In this document: one piece after another, positions 24,811 through 33,827 of the stretch
How the letters are laid out: the number at the start of each line of letters is the position of its first letter
Numbering within the stretch: the first letter of the stretch is position 1
Origin: Gp13-AA77 sp035946735
GTDB taxonomy: Bacteria; Acidobacteriota; Terriglobia; UBA7540
NCBI GenBank assembly: GCA_035946735.1
Contig: DASYYZ010000215.1
Span: forward strand, 1 to 64,000
Direction of reading: 5' to 3'
Length of the DNA stretch: 64,000 nucleotides
The notes under the pieces: generated by a model
Told to the model about the DNA's origin: nothing
Seen by the model: only the letters and a program-made list of their open reading frames with translations
Databases searched by the model: none
Made by a program: the position numbers and the translations under genes

Positions 24811-25335
24811 TCAAAGCTGCGAAGACTCCTCGGAAAGCAAGCCCGTCCTGGCACGGCTGTTCCAGTACGCCCGCGCCGACCGGACCACACGGATGACATC
24901 GTCCTCACGCAGTGGCCTGGGTAGCACATCATATCCGCCCCCGCGAACCACCTCACTCCACAAGTAAGTGTCAACCGCTTCCGAGAGCAGGATCACGCAG
25001 GCCAGATGAGGACGAGACACGAGGTTTTCGACCGCTTCGCGCCAACCCGTCTCCGCCAGGTCCCGGTCACAGAGGACAACAGAGGCCTTCACCCGGTCGA
25101 GCGCGGCCTTCGCATCGCCGCAGTTATCCGCGAAAACGACCTCCCATCCGCTTCGAGCGCAGATGCCCGCCAGTAAATGACGGTCCTCGACGCTGCGGAT
25201 AAGGCCGATAATTGTGATCTGTAAAGTCGATGATCGCCCGCCGGTCGGTGCCGGCTGCGGCGCCGGGCCACGGCCCTTCCAAGGGCGCAAATCGGCCAGA
25301 GTCGTGGCAAACGATTGCAGGGTTCTGCGTATCAT
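24811..25335 (-). CDS. receiver-like protein A, copy 2
   Basis: 174 residues from ATG 25335 (MIRRTLQSFATTLADLRPWK), chosen by alignment with copy 1. An upstream in-frame start at 25380 would add 15 residues of unlikely character. The receiver domain has IIGLIRSVEDRHLLAGICAR, SVVLCDRDLAETGW (Asp90), VILLSEAVDTYLW (Ser118) and YDVLPRPLRED, where Arg140 replaces the Lys of copy 1. So this copy lacks the canonical Lys as well. It heads the leftward operon with receiver B and the secreted protein, and is divergent from the zinc-finger gene at 25840. Confidence 0.78.
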   Translation of the reverse strand: MIRRTLQSFATTLADLRPWKGRGPAPQPAPTGGRSSTLQITIIGLIRSVEDRHLLAGICARSGWEVVFADNCGDAKAALDRVKASVVLCDRDLAETGWREAVENLVSRPHLACVILLSEAVDTYLWSEVVRGGGYDVLPRPLREDDVIRVVRSARAYWNSRARTGLLSEESSQL

Positions 25336-25446
25336 ACGCGCGTTTGCGGCTGCCTTCCTGCTGCCCGCTCCACAGCCCACTTCTTAAAGCTGGGCAGCCC
25401 GAATGAATGTTGCACACTGAGTTTGGCTGAGCGCAATAACGGAAGA

Positions 25447-25466
25447 AATACCTAGAGGACGGTATT
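25447..25466. promoter_or_regulatory. conserved dyad in divergent intergenic region, copy 2
   Basis: AATACC-N8-GGTATT, with the same half-sites and spacing as at 12949-12968, 111 nt upstream of receiver A. The spacer bases differ between copies while the half-sites are identical, as expected for a protein-binding site. A second shared patch, CCCAGTCCG followed by CATTTAAC, lies near 25650-25675. Confidence 0.5.
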
Positions 25467-25839
25467 CGCGGAAGGAACCTCGGGTATTGCCCCCGACCGA
25501 GGCGCCGGGTCCAATGGACTAAATCAGGGCTTGGGATGCGGAGCCGGTGAATTGAAAGCTCGGTATCACTGAAGGGTTCGCAATACCGCCAGGATCAAGA
25601 AGGACCTACTCAGAATCCCGACCGAAATTAGCGGGGCAGCGGTATTCCCAGTCCGGTAGGCGTACATTTAACGTCGACAGGAAGGGAAATCAGACTCGTC
25701 TGATGAGGCGGTGACGGCTGCGTGCGGCTAAATGCTTCCTGGGCCCAAAGCGTGGATTTAACCTCAACAGGAAATCTACCGCTGCACTGAGACCGCTGGC
25801 GCCGCCTCATTCTGATGCCTTTAGGAGAGGTAAGTGCTT

Positions 25840-26217
25840 ATGACCAGAGGAACCATGGAAGGCTACAGACTGGCGCTCGAATGCGAGCGATCGAAACTGA
25901 TGCGGGGCCAGAGCGATAGGGAAGCCATCCAAATCGAGCGCGTTGCGGACTCGATCGACGGCTCGAGCCTTGAGATTGAGCGACACGTGTCGCTCGATGC
26001 GCTTAGCCGCGGAGCGGTCATGATCTCAGAAGTCATCGGGGCTCTTGGGCGAATTGCCGCTGGTGATTACCGCCTGTGCCTGGAGTGCCAGGAACCGATC
26101 TCGGTCAGGCGGCTCCGAGCGCTGCCCTGGGCGCGCCTGTGCCTTCTATGCCAGGAAGAAGAAGAGAGCCTGGCAGGCGAGCCTGATATGGGTCATGAAC
26201 TGACCGACGCTGCCTGA
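25840..26217 (+). CDS. TraR/DksA-type C4 zinc-finger protein, copy 2
   Basis: 125 residues, collinear with copy 1: EGYRLALECERSKLMRGQSD, IQIERVADSIDGSSLEIERH, then the C4 finger Cys80/Cys83 (CLECQEPI) and Cys101/Cys104 (CLLCQEE) flanking LPWARL. All four metal ligands are kept, so both copies may be functional. AGGAGAGG at 25823-25830 suits ATG 25840 better than GTG 25834, which would be only 3 nt away. A transcription-modulating role through RNA polymerase is inferred from the family. It is divergent from the second receiver operon. Confidence 0.85.
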   Translation: MTRGTMEGYRLALECERSKLMRGQSDREAIQIERVADSIDGSSLEIERHVSLDALSRGAVMISEVIGALGRIAAGDYRLCLECQEPISVRRLRALPWARLCLLCQEEEESLAGEPDMGHELTDAA

Positions 26218-26504
26218 AGGACGGGTAAAACGGTTACTTCAGGCAGGAGTATCGCCAGAATGGCGGGGTGAATTCTCTGCGGCCGGCCCAAGCCGTCTGA
26301 GCGCACCGGTGATCCGGTACCCCGCCGCCAGTTTTCATTGTGCTGCCCGCGTTCAGGCAGCACAGGCAGCTCGTTCGCAGACGTCCCGCGTCCAGTTGCA
26401 CGGACCTGGATGCCAAAGCGAGGCGCTTGAGGCCAAATCACTCTGACTTGAAGGAGAGGACGGCGCCTAGGCAAGTTCCGTCGGCCCCTTAGCGCCTTGT
26501 GGAC

Positions 26505-26620
26505 ATGAGCAGATATGATTTCTTTAAGAGGACGCCTGACGGATCTACCTAGTCGATCGGCACGGCAGACAACCTGCCACAGGCCAGGAAGATGGTTGAA
26601 GGCATCGGCGATGTTTCACG
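26505..26620 (+). pseudogene. small MxRYDxFKR protein, copy 2, with premature stop
   Basis: Starts MSRYDFFKRTPDGST and meets TAG at 26550-26552. In the same frame the similarity to copy 1 continues past the stop (SIGTADNLPQARKMVEGIGD), so a single substitution or small change killed it. It lies 287 nt after the zinc-finger gene, as in copy 1. Confidence 0.7.
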
Positions 26621-26664
26621 GGGAACGAGAGGGTCGGTTGACACATTCGAGACGAGCGCGTTAT

Positions 26665-26840
26665 TCACGGATCGGGGATCTCACTTGCATCCGCAACCAG
26701 CTGGCTCACTTGCCATAGCTGCGTGCTTGTCAACTTGTCTTTGAACGCTGGCATCCCCGACAATCGAATGCCATTGGCAGCTTTCCAATCTTGAAACAGA
26801 CAAACCGGCGACGGTTTCTGGCCCGCAGCGGCAATGCGAA
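26665..26840 (-). pseudogene. cytochrome c C-terminal relic
   Basis: The minus strand reads CLFQDWKAANGIRLSGMPAF and KDKLTSTQLWQVSQLVADAS, ending EIPDP and TGA at 26665-26667. The GMPAF segment, with the methionine heme ligand followed by the QLWQV helix, is typical of the C-terminal half of class I cytochrome c domains. No CxxCH heme-attachment site lies upstream, so only about 50 residues of the original survive. The rest of 26841-27008 holds nothing clear. Confidence 0.5.
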
Positions 26841-27008
26841 TGCAGTCTAGGATTGCTCCGGGTTGGGGGCTTCAACATCAAACAGATGGGCCAGCGCGAG
26901 GCCCCGGCGAGCCTGGGGCCCGCGACATCCCGGATATCCCGCTGAAGGCGACCCGACCGCCGATCTCAAATTTGTGCGAAATCGCAGTTCGGGGGAAGGG
27001 CAACTGGC

Positions 27009-27707
27009 ATGGCTTTTGCGCCTGCCTTGAGCGAGCGGCAACTCGATGCTTTGCGGCGCCTCGACACCTGCAGCGTCTCGAATGCAATCGAAACCTTCGG
27101 AATTCGCCTGCGCAACACGGGCTTTGCCGACGCCAGCATTCGCTGCATTTTCGACGATCTGCCTCCCATGGTCGGCTACGCGGCCACCGCGCGCCTGCGC
27201 AGCGGCAGCCCGCCAATGCAAGGCGGAAGCTATCACGACCGGACTGAGTGGTGGCGCTACGTCCTTCAGGTGCCGCCGCCGCGCATCATCGTCCTGGAAG
27301 ACGTGGACAAGCCGCCCGGTATCGGCGCTTTTCTCGGCGATGTTCATGCCGCCATTCTCCGCGCCCTGGGGTGCGTGGGACTCGTGACCAGCGGCGCGGT
27401 TCGGGAACTGCCGGCAGTTCGCAAGATGGGATTCAGTGTGTTCGCCGCGAAAGTGGCGGTGTCACACGCCTATGCCCACATCTTTGATGTCGGTTCGCCG
27501 GTCGAGATCGGCGGTCTTCAGATTCATACGGGTGACTTGCTTCACGGGGACCGCCATGGTCTGCTCACCGTCCCAAAGCTTATCGCCGCTGATATACCGG
27601 CCGCTGCGGACAAACTGCGGAAGGCGGAGGAAAGGATCATCACTTTCTGCGAATCTGCCGACTTCTCACTGGAAAAGCTGCGAGAAGTTCTGAAGGGCTC
27701 CATGTAG
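27009..27707 (+). CDS. RraA-like family protein
   Basis: 232 residues. The RraA/HMG-aldolase fold is indicated by TCSVSNAIETFGIRLR near the N-terminus, GIGAFLGDVHAAILRALGCV and GLVTSGAVRELPAVRKMGFS (the glycine-rich active-site loops around residues 100-145), and HTGDLLHGDRHGLLTVP near residue 190 (metal or substrate region). Members include 4-hydroxy-4-methyl-2-oxoglutarate/oxaloacetate aldolases and RNase E inhibitors; the substrate here is unknown. In acidobacterial genomes such proteins often sit in sugar-acid or aromatic degradation sets, but its neighbours here are relics. The gene appears intact, starting at ATG 27009 and ending with TAG at 27705-27707. Confidence 0.87.
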   Translation: MAFAPALSERQLDALRRLDTCSVSNAIETFGIRLRNTGFADASIRCIFDDLPPMVGYAATARLRSGSPPMQGGSYHDRTEWWRYVLQVPPPRIIVLEDVDKPPGIGAFLGDVHAAILRALGCVGLVTSGAVRELPAVRKMGFSVFAAKVAVSHAYAHIFDVGSPVEIGGLQIHTGDLLHGDRHGLLTVPKLIAADIPAAADKLRKAEERIITFCESADFSLEKLREVLKGSM

Positions 27708-27989
27708 TGTTGGGAACCGAAAGGTTGGTCGAGGATTTTAGACTAGCAGGCCGCCTATCGGCGGCCTGGCTCTTGAGGCCGGCGTACCCGGCTGAGAAAC
27801 AGAGGAGGAGGAAGGCAAACATGCTCCGAATCACCCCACGATCCGATATTACTTGGCGGCAGGCCTGGAGCTCGATTTTTTCGGTCCTGAGCGAGGATTT
27901 GACGAAAGGCGCATTTTAGGCTGCTTTCTTGATGGTGATGAATTCCGTTTGAAGGGAGGTATTCCGGCCGTCGCGAGTATGGAAGCGCT

Positions 27990-28478
27990 GACCCCAGGCT
28001 CCAGGCGACCTTCGACCGCATCAGTCTGCTGAGGGCCATGGATCTCCTTCCAGAGGGCTACCGCACCGCGATTCACTTGCACGACGTCGAAGGATATCAG
28101 CATTGCGAGATCGCCCGGCTGGCCCAGTGGTCGGTCGGCACCTCCAAGTCCCAGCTTTATAAGGCGCGACGAAGGCTCCGTCAGCTCCTCGTTGGAGAAG
28201 AGGAAGTCTGGGTCTGGGGAGGATTGCTCCCGGAACTCAATGCGGCAACAGCTGTAGACTCCCCCACGCCCGTGCGGTTGAAGCTGCTGTTGAAAGCTGA
28301 CGGGCCACGGCCGGGCCCGAGTCCTCATGGATCCCAACCCTCAACTCGTTACCATAGCTTGGACGACCGACGGGCACGTCACCTACAAGCTGTGACCGGG
28401 AGTTTGCGCGGCCTGACAACCACGATGGCGTGGAAGCGTCGGAAGAACTCCTCGCGGTCTTTCACAGCCACGTGCTGA
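27990..28478 (+). pseudogene. ECF sigma factor, C-terminal (region 4) relic
   Basis: Reads DPRLQATFDRISLLRAMDLL, PEGYRTAIHLHDVEGYQHCE, IARLAQWSVGTSKSQLYKAR and RRLRQLLVG, the sigma-70 region 4 helix-turn-helix that contacts the -35 element. Region 2 is not found upstream. After about 28210 the frame continues with Pro/Arg-rich sequence of no clear origin, probably a read-through. A frame from ATG 28038 exists, but without region 2 it cannot act as a sigma factor. Confidence 0.65.
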
Positions 28479-28689
28479 TGAAGCACTCCACCGGCGTGCC
28501 GACCCGCAAGACCGTTGAAGGTTCGTTGCTCAAGGCTTGTGAAGTTCCCTACGCGGTATCATAGCTGCGTCTGCCTGGCGAGGGGCGTATGAAGGCAATC
28601 CCAGCCGGTCTGCTGGTCGTAGCTCTTCTGCCCTACCGGTCCCTGCAGCAGTCCCAAGGATGATGGGGCTGCTCGTTCGCTTAGGTTCG
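28211..28689. other. stretch between sigma relic and RND relic
   Basis: Apart from the read-through of the sigma relic, one short frame (EASEELLAVFHSHVLMKHST; GVPTRKTVEGSLLKACEVPY) looks protein-like near 28420-28560, but I do not recognise it and it has no clear start. Confidence 0.3.
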
Positions 28690-31470
28690 CTGCCTGATCT
28701 GGGAGATTCCGGGCGTCGAGTATGTCTACTCGATCACGCGGCCGGCCCTGAGCATGGTCATCGTCCGCTACAAGGTGGGCGAGAAGCAGGAAGGCTCGGT
28801 CGTCAAGCTCTACAACAAACTTTATTCCCATTTGGATTTGATACCGCCCGGAGCCTCGAAGCCCCTCATCAAGCCGCGCTCCATCGATGACGTTCCCATC
28901 CTGGCACTGACGCTGTGGAGCTCGCGCTACGACGGTTACGCTCCTGCGCCGCATCGCGGGTGAGATCGAGGGCGAGATCAAGAACGTCGACGACGTGTCG
29001 GTCACCCAGCTCATTGGCGGCCAGCGGCGCCAGCTTCGGACTCTGCTGGATCCGGCGAAGATGGCCGCCTTCGGCGTAGCGCCTGCGTCTATCGTGCCGG
29101 CGGTGCAAGGCTCCAACCAGCGCCTGCAGGCCGACGCGTTTGCCGCCTCCAACCAAAAATACGCCGTCGAAACCGGCGACTTCTTACGCAGCGCGGACGA
29201 CGTGGGTGCGGTGGTGGTAGGGGTATCCGCCGGGCACCCCGTCTACCTACGTGACGTGGCTTCGATTCTCGACGGGCCGGAGGAACCGGCGGATTATGTG
29301 CTGTTCGGCTTCGGTGATGGCGCCCGGCCGCGCACGACGAGCGCTACCGGCGATTTTCCGGCCGTCACCCTCGCTGTCTCCAAGCGCCAGGGCACCAACG
29401 CCGTGGTAGTGGCGCATCGCGTGCTCGAAAAGGTGGAAAGACTCAGATGCAGCGTGATTCCTGCTGACGTTCAGGTGACCGTCACCCGCAACTATGGACA
29501 CACAGCGCAGGAGAAATCGAACGAGGTGCTGAAGCACCTGCTACTGGCCACCCTTTCGGTCACACTGTTGGTGGCACTGGCGCTCGGCTGGCGGTCGTCG
29601 ATCGTGGTGCTGGCGGCGGTGCCCGTCACTCTGGCCGTGACGCTGTTCATCTACTTCATCTACGGCTACACACTCAACCGCGTCACCCTGTTTGCCCTCA
29701 TCTTCTCCATCGGAATTCTGGTGGACGACGCCATCGTGGTGGTCGAAAACATCACCCGTCACTTCCACCTGCCCCAGAACAAGGGGAGGTCGCTCGCCGA
29801 GGTCGCGGTGGAGGCCGTGGAGCAGGTCGGGAATCCCACCGCGCTCGCCACCTGGACCGTGATCGCCGCCGTTCTGCCCATGGCTTTCGTGGGCGGGCTG
29901 ATGGGGCCTTATATGTGCTCCATCCGGTGGGCGCGTCGATGGCGATGCTCTTCTCGCTGCTGGTGGCTTTCATCATCTCGCCCTGGGCGGCGCTTCGCAC
30001 GCGCAGCCGCTCTGAACACGCCTCCGCAGCCAACTACGAGCAGGAAGGCTGGGCGGGCCGCCTCTACCGGCGCATGATGAATCCTCTCATTCGCAATCCC
30101 CGGAAGCGACGCGCGTTCCTAGCGGCAGTCGTGCTGCTACTGCTGGCCGTGATGGCACCGGCTCTGCTCAAGATCGTCAAGGTGAAGATGCTGCCCTTCG
30201 ACAACAAGAGCGAGTTGCAGGTGATTTTGGACATGCCGGACGGGACCACCCTGGAGCAGACTGCGCGCGTCACATGCGAGATCGCCCGCCGCATCGCCCG
30301 CGAGCCCGAGGTGATGAACTACCAGGCTTATGCGGGCACGCGGCGCCTTACAACTTCAGCGGCCTGGCGCGGCACTATTTCCTGCGCCGGGGACCAACCA
30401 AGCCGATATTCAGGTGAACCTCTTACCGAAGGACGAGCGCTCCGATCAGAGCCACGAGATCGCCAAGCGCGTTCGCATGGCGATCGACCCGATCGGGGAC
30501 CGCTACGGCGCGCGCTTGAAGGTGGCGGAGATTCCACCCGGCCCGCCGGTGCTCCAGACGCTGGTGGCGGAGGTGTACGGACCCGACTACAACCAGCAGA
30601 TCGAAACGGCGCGCCAGATCCGTGACGACTTCGAGCAGACGCCCGGCGTGGTGGACGTTGACTGCTACGTCGACGACCCGCAAACCGAGTATCGCTTTGT
30701 TGTGGACAAGGAGCAGGCGGCCCTCAACGGCATTGACGCCGACCAGATCGCCCAGACCCTGCGCATGGGCGGCTCGGTGGTGGGCTTGGCTCATCAGCCC
30801 AAAGAGAAGGAAGACGTTGACATCATGTTGGAGCTGCCGCGCGCAGACCGCACGAGCGTGGCCAATCTCGGAGAACTCCGCTTGATCTCGCGCAGCGGAT
30901 CTCTGGTGCCGCTCAGCGAGCTGGTTCACGTGGATCAGGGAACGATCGTGCAGACCATTTACCACAAGAACCTGAAGCGCGTGGTGTATGTTACGGGCGA
31001 CGTGGCGGGCAATTGGAGGGCCCGGTGTACGCCATGATCGGCCTCGCGAAGAAGCTTGACTCAGTCAAAACTCCGGAAGGCACCACCATGGAGCGCGATC
31101 TCACCGGGCAGCCCTTCCTGACGAATCAGATTTCGATGGAGTGGGACGGCGAGTGGCAGATCACTTACGAGGTCTTCAGCGACCTGGGGCTTGCGTTCGG
31201 CGTGGCGCTGGTGCTGATTTACGTCATCGTGGTGGCCTGGTTCGAGTCCTTCCGCGTGCCGCTCGTCATCATGGCGCCCATTCCCCTCACCCTGGTCGGC
31301 ATTCTGCCCGCGCACGCGTTGATGGGGGCGTTCTTCACGGCCACCTCGATTATCGGCGTCATCGCGCTCGCCGGCATTATAGTGCGCAATTCCATCCTCG
31401 TGGTCGACTTTGCGGACCTGCGGCGCCGACAGGGCATGCCGCTGGATGATCCGGACCGCCTCTTGCCCAG
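28690..31470 (+). pseudogene. RND-family efflux permease, truncated and frameshifted
   Basis: The inner-membrane pump of a tripartite efflux system, in at least five pieces: IWEIPGVEYVYSITRPALSM; a long middle piece with LLDPAKMAAFGVAPASIVPA and transmembrane stretches HLLLATLSVTLLVALALGW and ILVDDAIVVVENITRHFHLP; GASMAMLFSLLVAFIISPWA; QADIQVNLLPKDERSDQSHE with VDCYVDDPQTEYRFVVDKEQ; and YEVFSDLGLAFGVALVLIYV with ALAGIIVRNSILVVDFADLR. Frame changes fall near 28930, 29920, 30340 and 31010. The first part of the N-terminal porter region and the last helices are missing. No membrane-fusion or outer-membrane partner gene remains next to it. Several long open frames could be mistaken for genes. Confidence 0.85.
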
Positions 31471-31499
31471 TCTTCTCGCTGATCGGGGGTGCTGTCCTC

Positions 31500-31735
31500 C
31501 GGGAGAAGCGCACGCTCGCCCGCTTGGGCTGTACTACCGAGTCCGCTCCTCGAACGAGATCAACTGGGTGGTGCAGCGGAACCTCCAGTTCTTGGAGGAC
31601 TACCTTTGCACGGATTTCAACCGCGCTGATCGTAACGGCCGCCAGTGGGGACGGGCGATGGTGTCGGCCGAGCCGGGTATCAGCTTGTCCGAGCTCTTCC
31701 ACCGAACCGCGGAGGGCATCAATTGGAAAGGTTAA
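31500..31735 (+). pseudogene. foreign C-terminal fragment fused in frame to the RND relic
   Basis: Beyond the RND helix VVDFADLRRRQGMPLDD the frame stays open but changes family: LYYRVRSSNEINWVVQRNLQ, FLEDYLCTDFNRADRNGRQW, AEPGISLSELFHRTAEGINW, stop at 31735. It resembles the C-terminal part of TnsA-type transposon endonucleases, but I cannot confirm this from memory alone. The junction marks an insertion or deletion scar. Confidence 0.3.
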
Positions 31736-32147
31736 ACTCCGCCTTCACCACTATGGTGTCTGCGCTTCGCCTTCGGGTCGAAGACAGGCTGTGGGATGGC
31801 TCAGTCGATAGTCTGGCTGGACGTCAGATGAAGGGGTCTAACCTGCCAGTGCGGATGACGACGAGTTTCTGAAGAGAGCCAGTCTCGCCTCAACGCTTTT
31901 CCTGGATGGCTTAAAGGCTGCGGCGCTGCGTCACTTGCTCAGGGCAGTAGGGCTGAACCTACACAAGAGCTTCGAAGAACAGGCTCAATCTCTTGGCTCA
32001 CGGAACTTGCTGCAGCGAATCGCGCTCATGGCTTTCGTGATTGCGCGTCTCCAGCCGGATTCGTCGGAACTCTCAACGTTGTTAGAGCGTGCGGAGGATA
32101 AGCGATCCGTCCGGGAAGTTTATAGACGTCCAGATCGGCTGAGTGGA

Positions 32148-32408
32148 ATGACTGATATACGCAACAGCACAGAACGAGAATGGCTCGGTTTGCGTGAGCT
32201 TACCCGATACGCGGCTGTTTCTGAGCGCACCCTTCGCACCTGGATTCGTGATCCGATTGATCCACTGCCCGCGGTCCGCGTAGCTCGGAAGACTCTCGTG
32301 CGGCGCTCGGAATTTGATCGCTGGCTAGAGCGGCATCGCATCAAGCGGCTTGACCTCGATGGTATGGTAGTTGCGGTTGTGCAAGAAATTGCGGGGAGGG
32401 CACGTTGA
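32148..32408 (+). CDS. excisionase-like helix-turn-helix protein
   Basis: From ATG 32148 the 86-residue product has an excisionase/MerR-like winged helix: EREWLGLRELTRYAAVSERT, LRTWIRDPIDPLPAVRVARK and TLVRRSEFDRWLERHRIKRL. It ends with TGA that overlaps the TTG start of the integrase (TTGA, 32405-32408), so the two are translationally coupled, as is usual for xis-int pairs. The frame is open upstream to about 31838 (EDKRSVREVYRRPDRLSG and a helical stretch), so a longer protein of about 190 residues is possible; its upstream part is unrecognised. Likely function: directing excision or choosing recombination direction of an element at tRNA-Arg. Confidence 0.65.
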   Translation: MTDIRNSTEREWLGLRELTRYAAVSERTLRTWIRDPIDPLPAVRVARKTLVRRSEFDRWLERHRIKRLDLDGMVVAVVQEIAGRAR

Positions 32409-33701
32409 GCGTAAGGATTCGTCGAAAGCACGGGAAGTGGTTTGTCTTTATCAATCACAACGGGGAGCGAAAATCGCGTCTTGTCGGCACGAGCCGTGAG
32501 GCCGCCGAGCGCGTGCGGCGCGAGATCGAATCCCGTCTGGCGCTCGGCACATTCGGTCTTGACGATAAGCCGAGCTCGCCGGCTTTCGCCGACTACGCGG
32601 AGCGTTGGCTGGCTTCACACGTGCGCCCGCATCTGAAGCGCTCCACGATCGAGAGCTACGAAGTCATCTTGGATCGTCACCTGCTGCCTCGTCTCGGCTC
32701 GCTGAGGCTGGACGCCGTCACGCGGCGAACGGTGAAGGATCATCTTGCGCAACTGGTCTCCGAAGGAAAGCTTGCTCGCAACACCATCAAGAACATCTTC
32801 GCAATCCTGCGGGCGCTGTTTTCACAGGCGATGGAAGACGGGCTCGTGCAAAGCAATACCGCGCTGCGCCTCGGTCGCTTCAATCGTCCTCAGGCGGAGG
32901 ACCGGAAGGCGGAGTTTCTGACGCGGGAAGAATCCGAGGGTTTCCTTGCGGCGGCAATGGCACTGAGGCCGGATCGTTATCCGCTGTTCCTGGCGGCCCT
33001 GCGGACAGGCCTCCGTTTGGGAGAGTTGCTCGCGCTGCGGTGGGATGACATTCAGTTTGGCGAGAGCGAGGGCGACAGCAATCGCTACATCCTGGTGCGG
33101 AACAACTTCACGCGCGGCGAGTTCACGAGCCCGAAGAACCGGAAGACCCGGCGCGTGGATTTGAATCGCGAGCTGCGCCAAAAACTGATCGAGTTGCGCG
33201 ACGCCCGCATGATGGATGGATTTGCTCGGGGAGATGAAAACATCGGTGAGCTGGTGTTACCCTTCGCAGACGGGCGGCCCGCTCGATTCACGCAATGTGT
33301 ACCATCGCGATTTTCTGCCGTGCCTCAAGGCGGCCGGCTTGCGGCGGGTCACTTTCCATGCTTTTCGGCACACCTTCGCGAGTCTGCTGATTCAGGGCGG
33401 AGCGAGTCTGGCCTACGTCAAAGAGCAAATGGGGCACAGCTCAATTCAGGTGACGGCGGATGTGTACGGTCATCTGATTCCGGGCGGCAATATCGAGTGG
33501 GTTGACCGGCTCAGTGTCGAAACAACTCCGGGCGAAAACGCGCCTCCCGCGCACCTCGAACGAGCGGGCAAAATCTTAGAGATGGTGCAAGCCATTGAAA
33601 ACAGTGGCAGGCGTGGAGGGACTCGAACCCCCGACCCTCGGATTAGAAATCCGATGCTCTATCCGGCTGAGCTACACGCCCTGACCGTCAAGCTAGTTTA
33701 G
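32405..33701 (+). pseudogene. tyrosine-type site-specific integrase, one frameshift, 3' end runs antisense through tRNA-Arg
   Basis: The N-terminal arm binds DNA (SVRIRRKHGKWFVFINHNGE). The SAM-like core-binding domain is FADYAERWLASHVRPHLKRS. The catalytic domain has ALRTGLRLGELLALRWDDIQ (first Arg) and, after a one-base shift near 33257-33265, QTGGPLDSRNVYHRDFLPCL, VTFHAFRHTFASLLIQGGAS (H-x-x-R) and SIQVTADVYGHLIPGG (Tyr nucleophile). All catalytic residues exist, but in two frames. The current first frame ends at 33505. The second frame passes through the tRNA-Arg gene (GGTRTPDPRIRNPMLYPAEL is antisense tRNA) and stops at 33701. It starts at TTG 32405, coupled to the excisionase-like gene. 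Confidence 0.88.
33605..33681 (-). tRNA. tRNA-Arg (anticodon UCU)
   Basis: A 77-nt class I tRNA on the minus strand: acceptor GGGCGTG, D-arm GCTCAGCCGGATAGAGC, anticodon stem TCGGA/TCCGA with loop TTTCTAA (anticodon TCT, reads AGA), TΨC arm GGGGGTTCGAGTCCC, encoded CCA at 33605-33607. The first acceptor pair is G-U. The 3' end faces the integrase, the standard layout for an element integrated into the 3' part of a tRNA gene. It marks the border to intact chromosome on the right. Confidence 0.95.
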
Positions 33702-33827
33702 CTTACGAAGCGGGCAAAAGTCGCGATGTGGTCAGCGGGGCGCGAAAATCGCTTTGCACAGCCGCCACTCTCGCCTAGAATTCAGTATCGCGTTCGCCGC
33801 GCATGTGTAAGTGACCACCGGTTCGCT

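Larger units (their letters stand above)
23931..26620. repeat. segmental duplication, regulatory block (copy 2; copy 1 at 11437-14150)
   Basis: Same gene order and orientation as copy 1. Here the secreted protein is intact, the small MxRYDxFKR gene has a stop codon, and the kinase is reduced to its first codons. The two copies are in the same orientation, about 12 kb apart, so recombination between them could delete or amplify what lies between (FecR-domain gene, proton ATPase, PPK2 and relics). Confidence 0.85.

Noticed and set aside
388..33681. tRNA-Leu and tRNA-Arg 3' ends as matching att sites of one element
   Set aside because: The shared bases are only the common TΨC-loop sequence; there is no longer identical repeat between the two tRNA genes.
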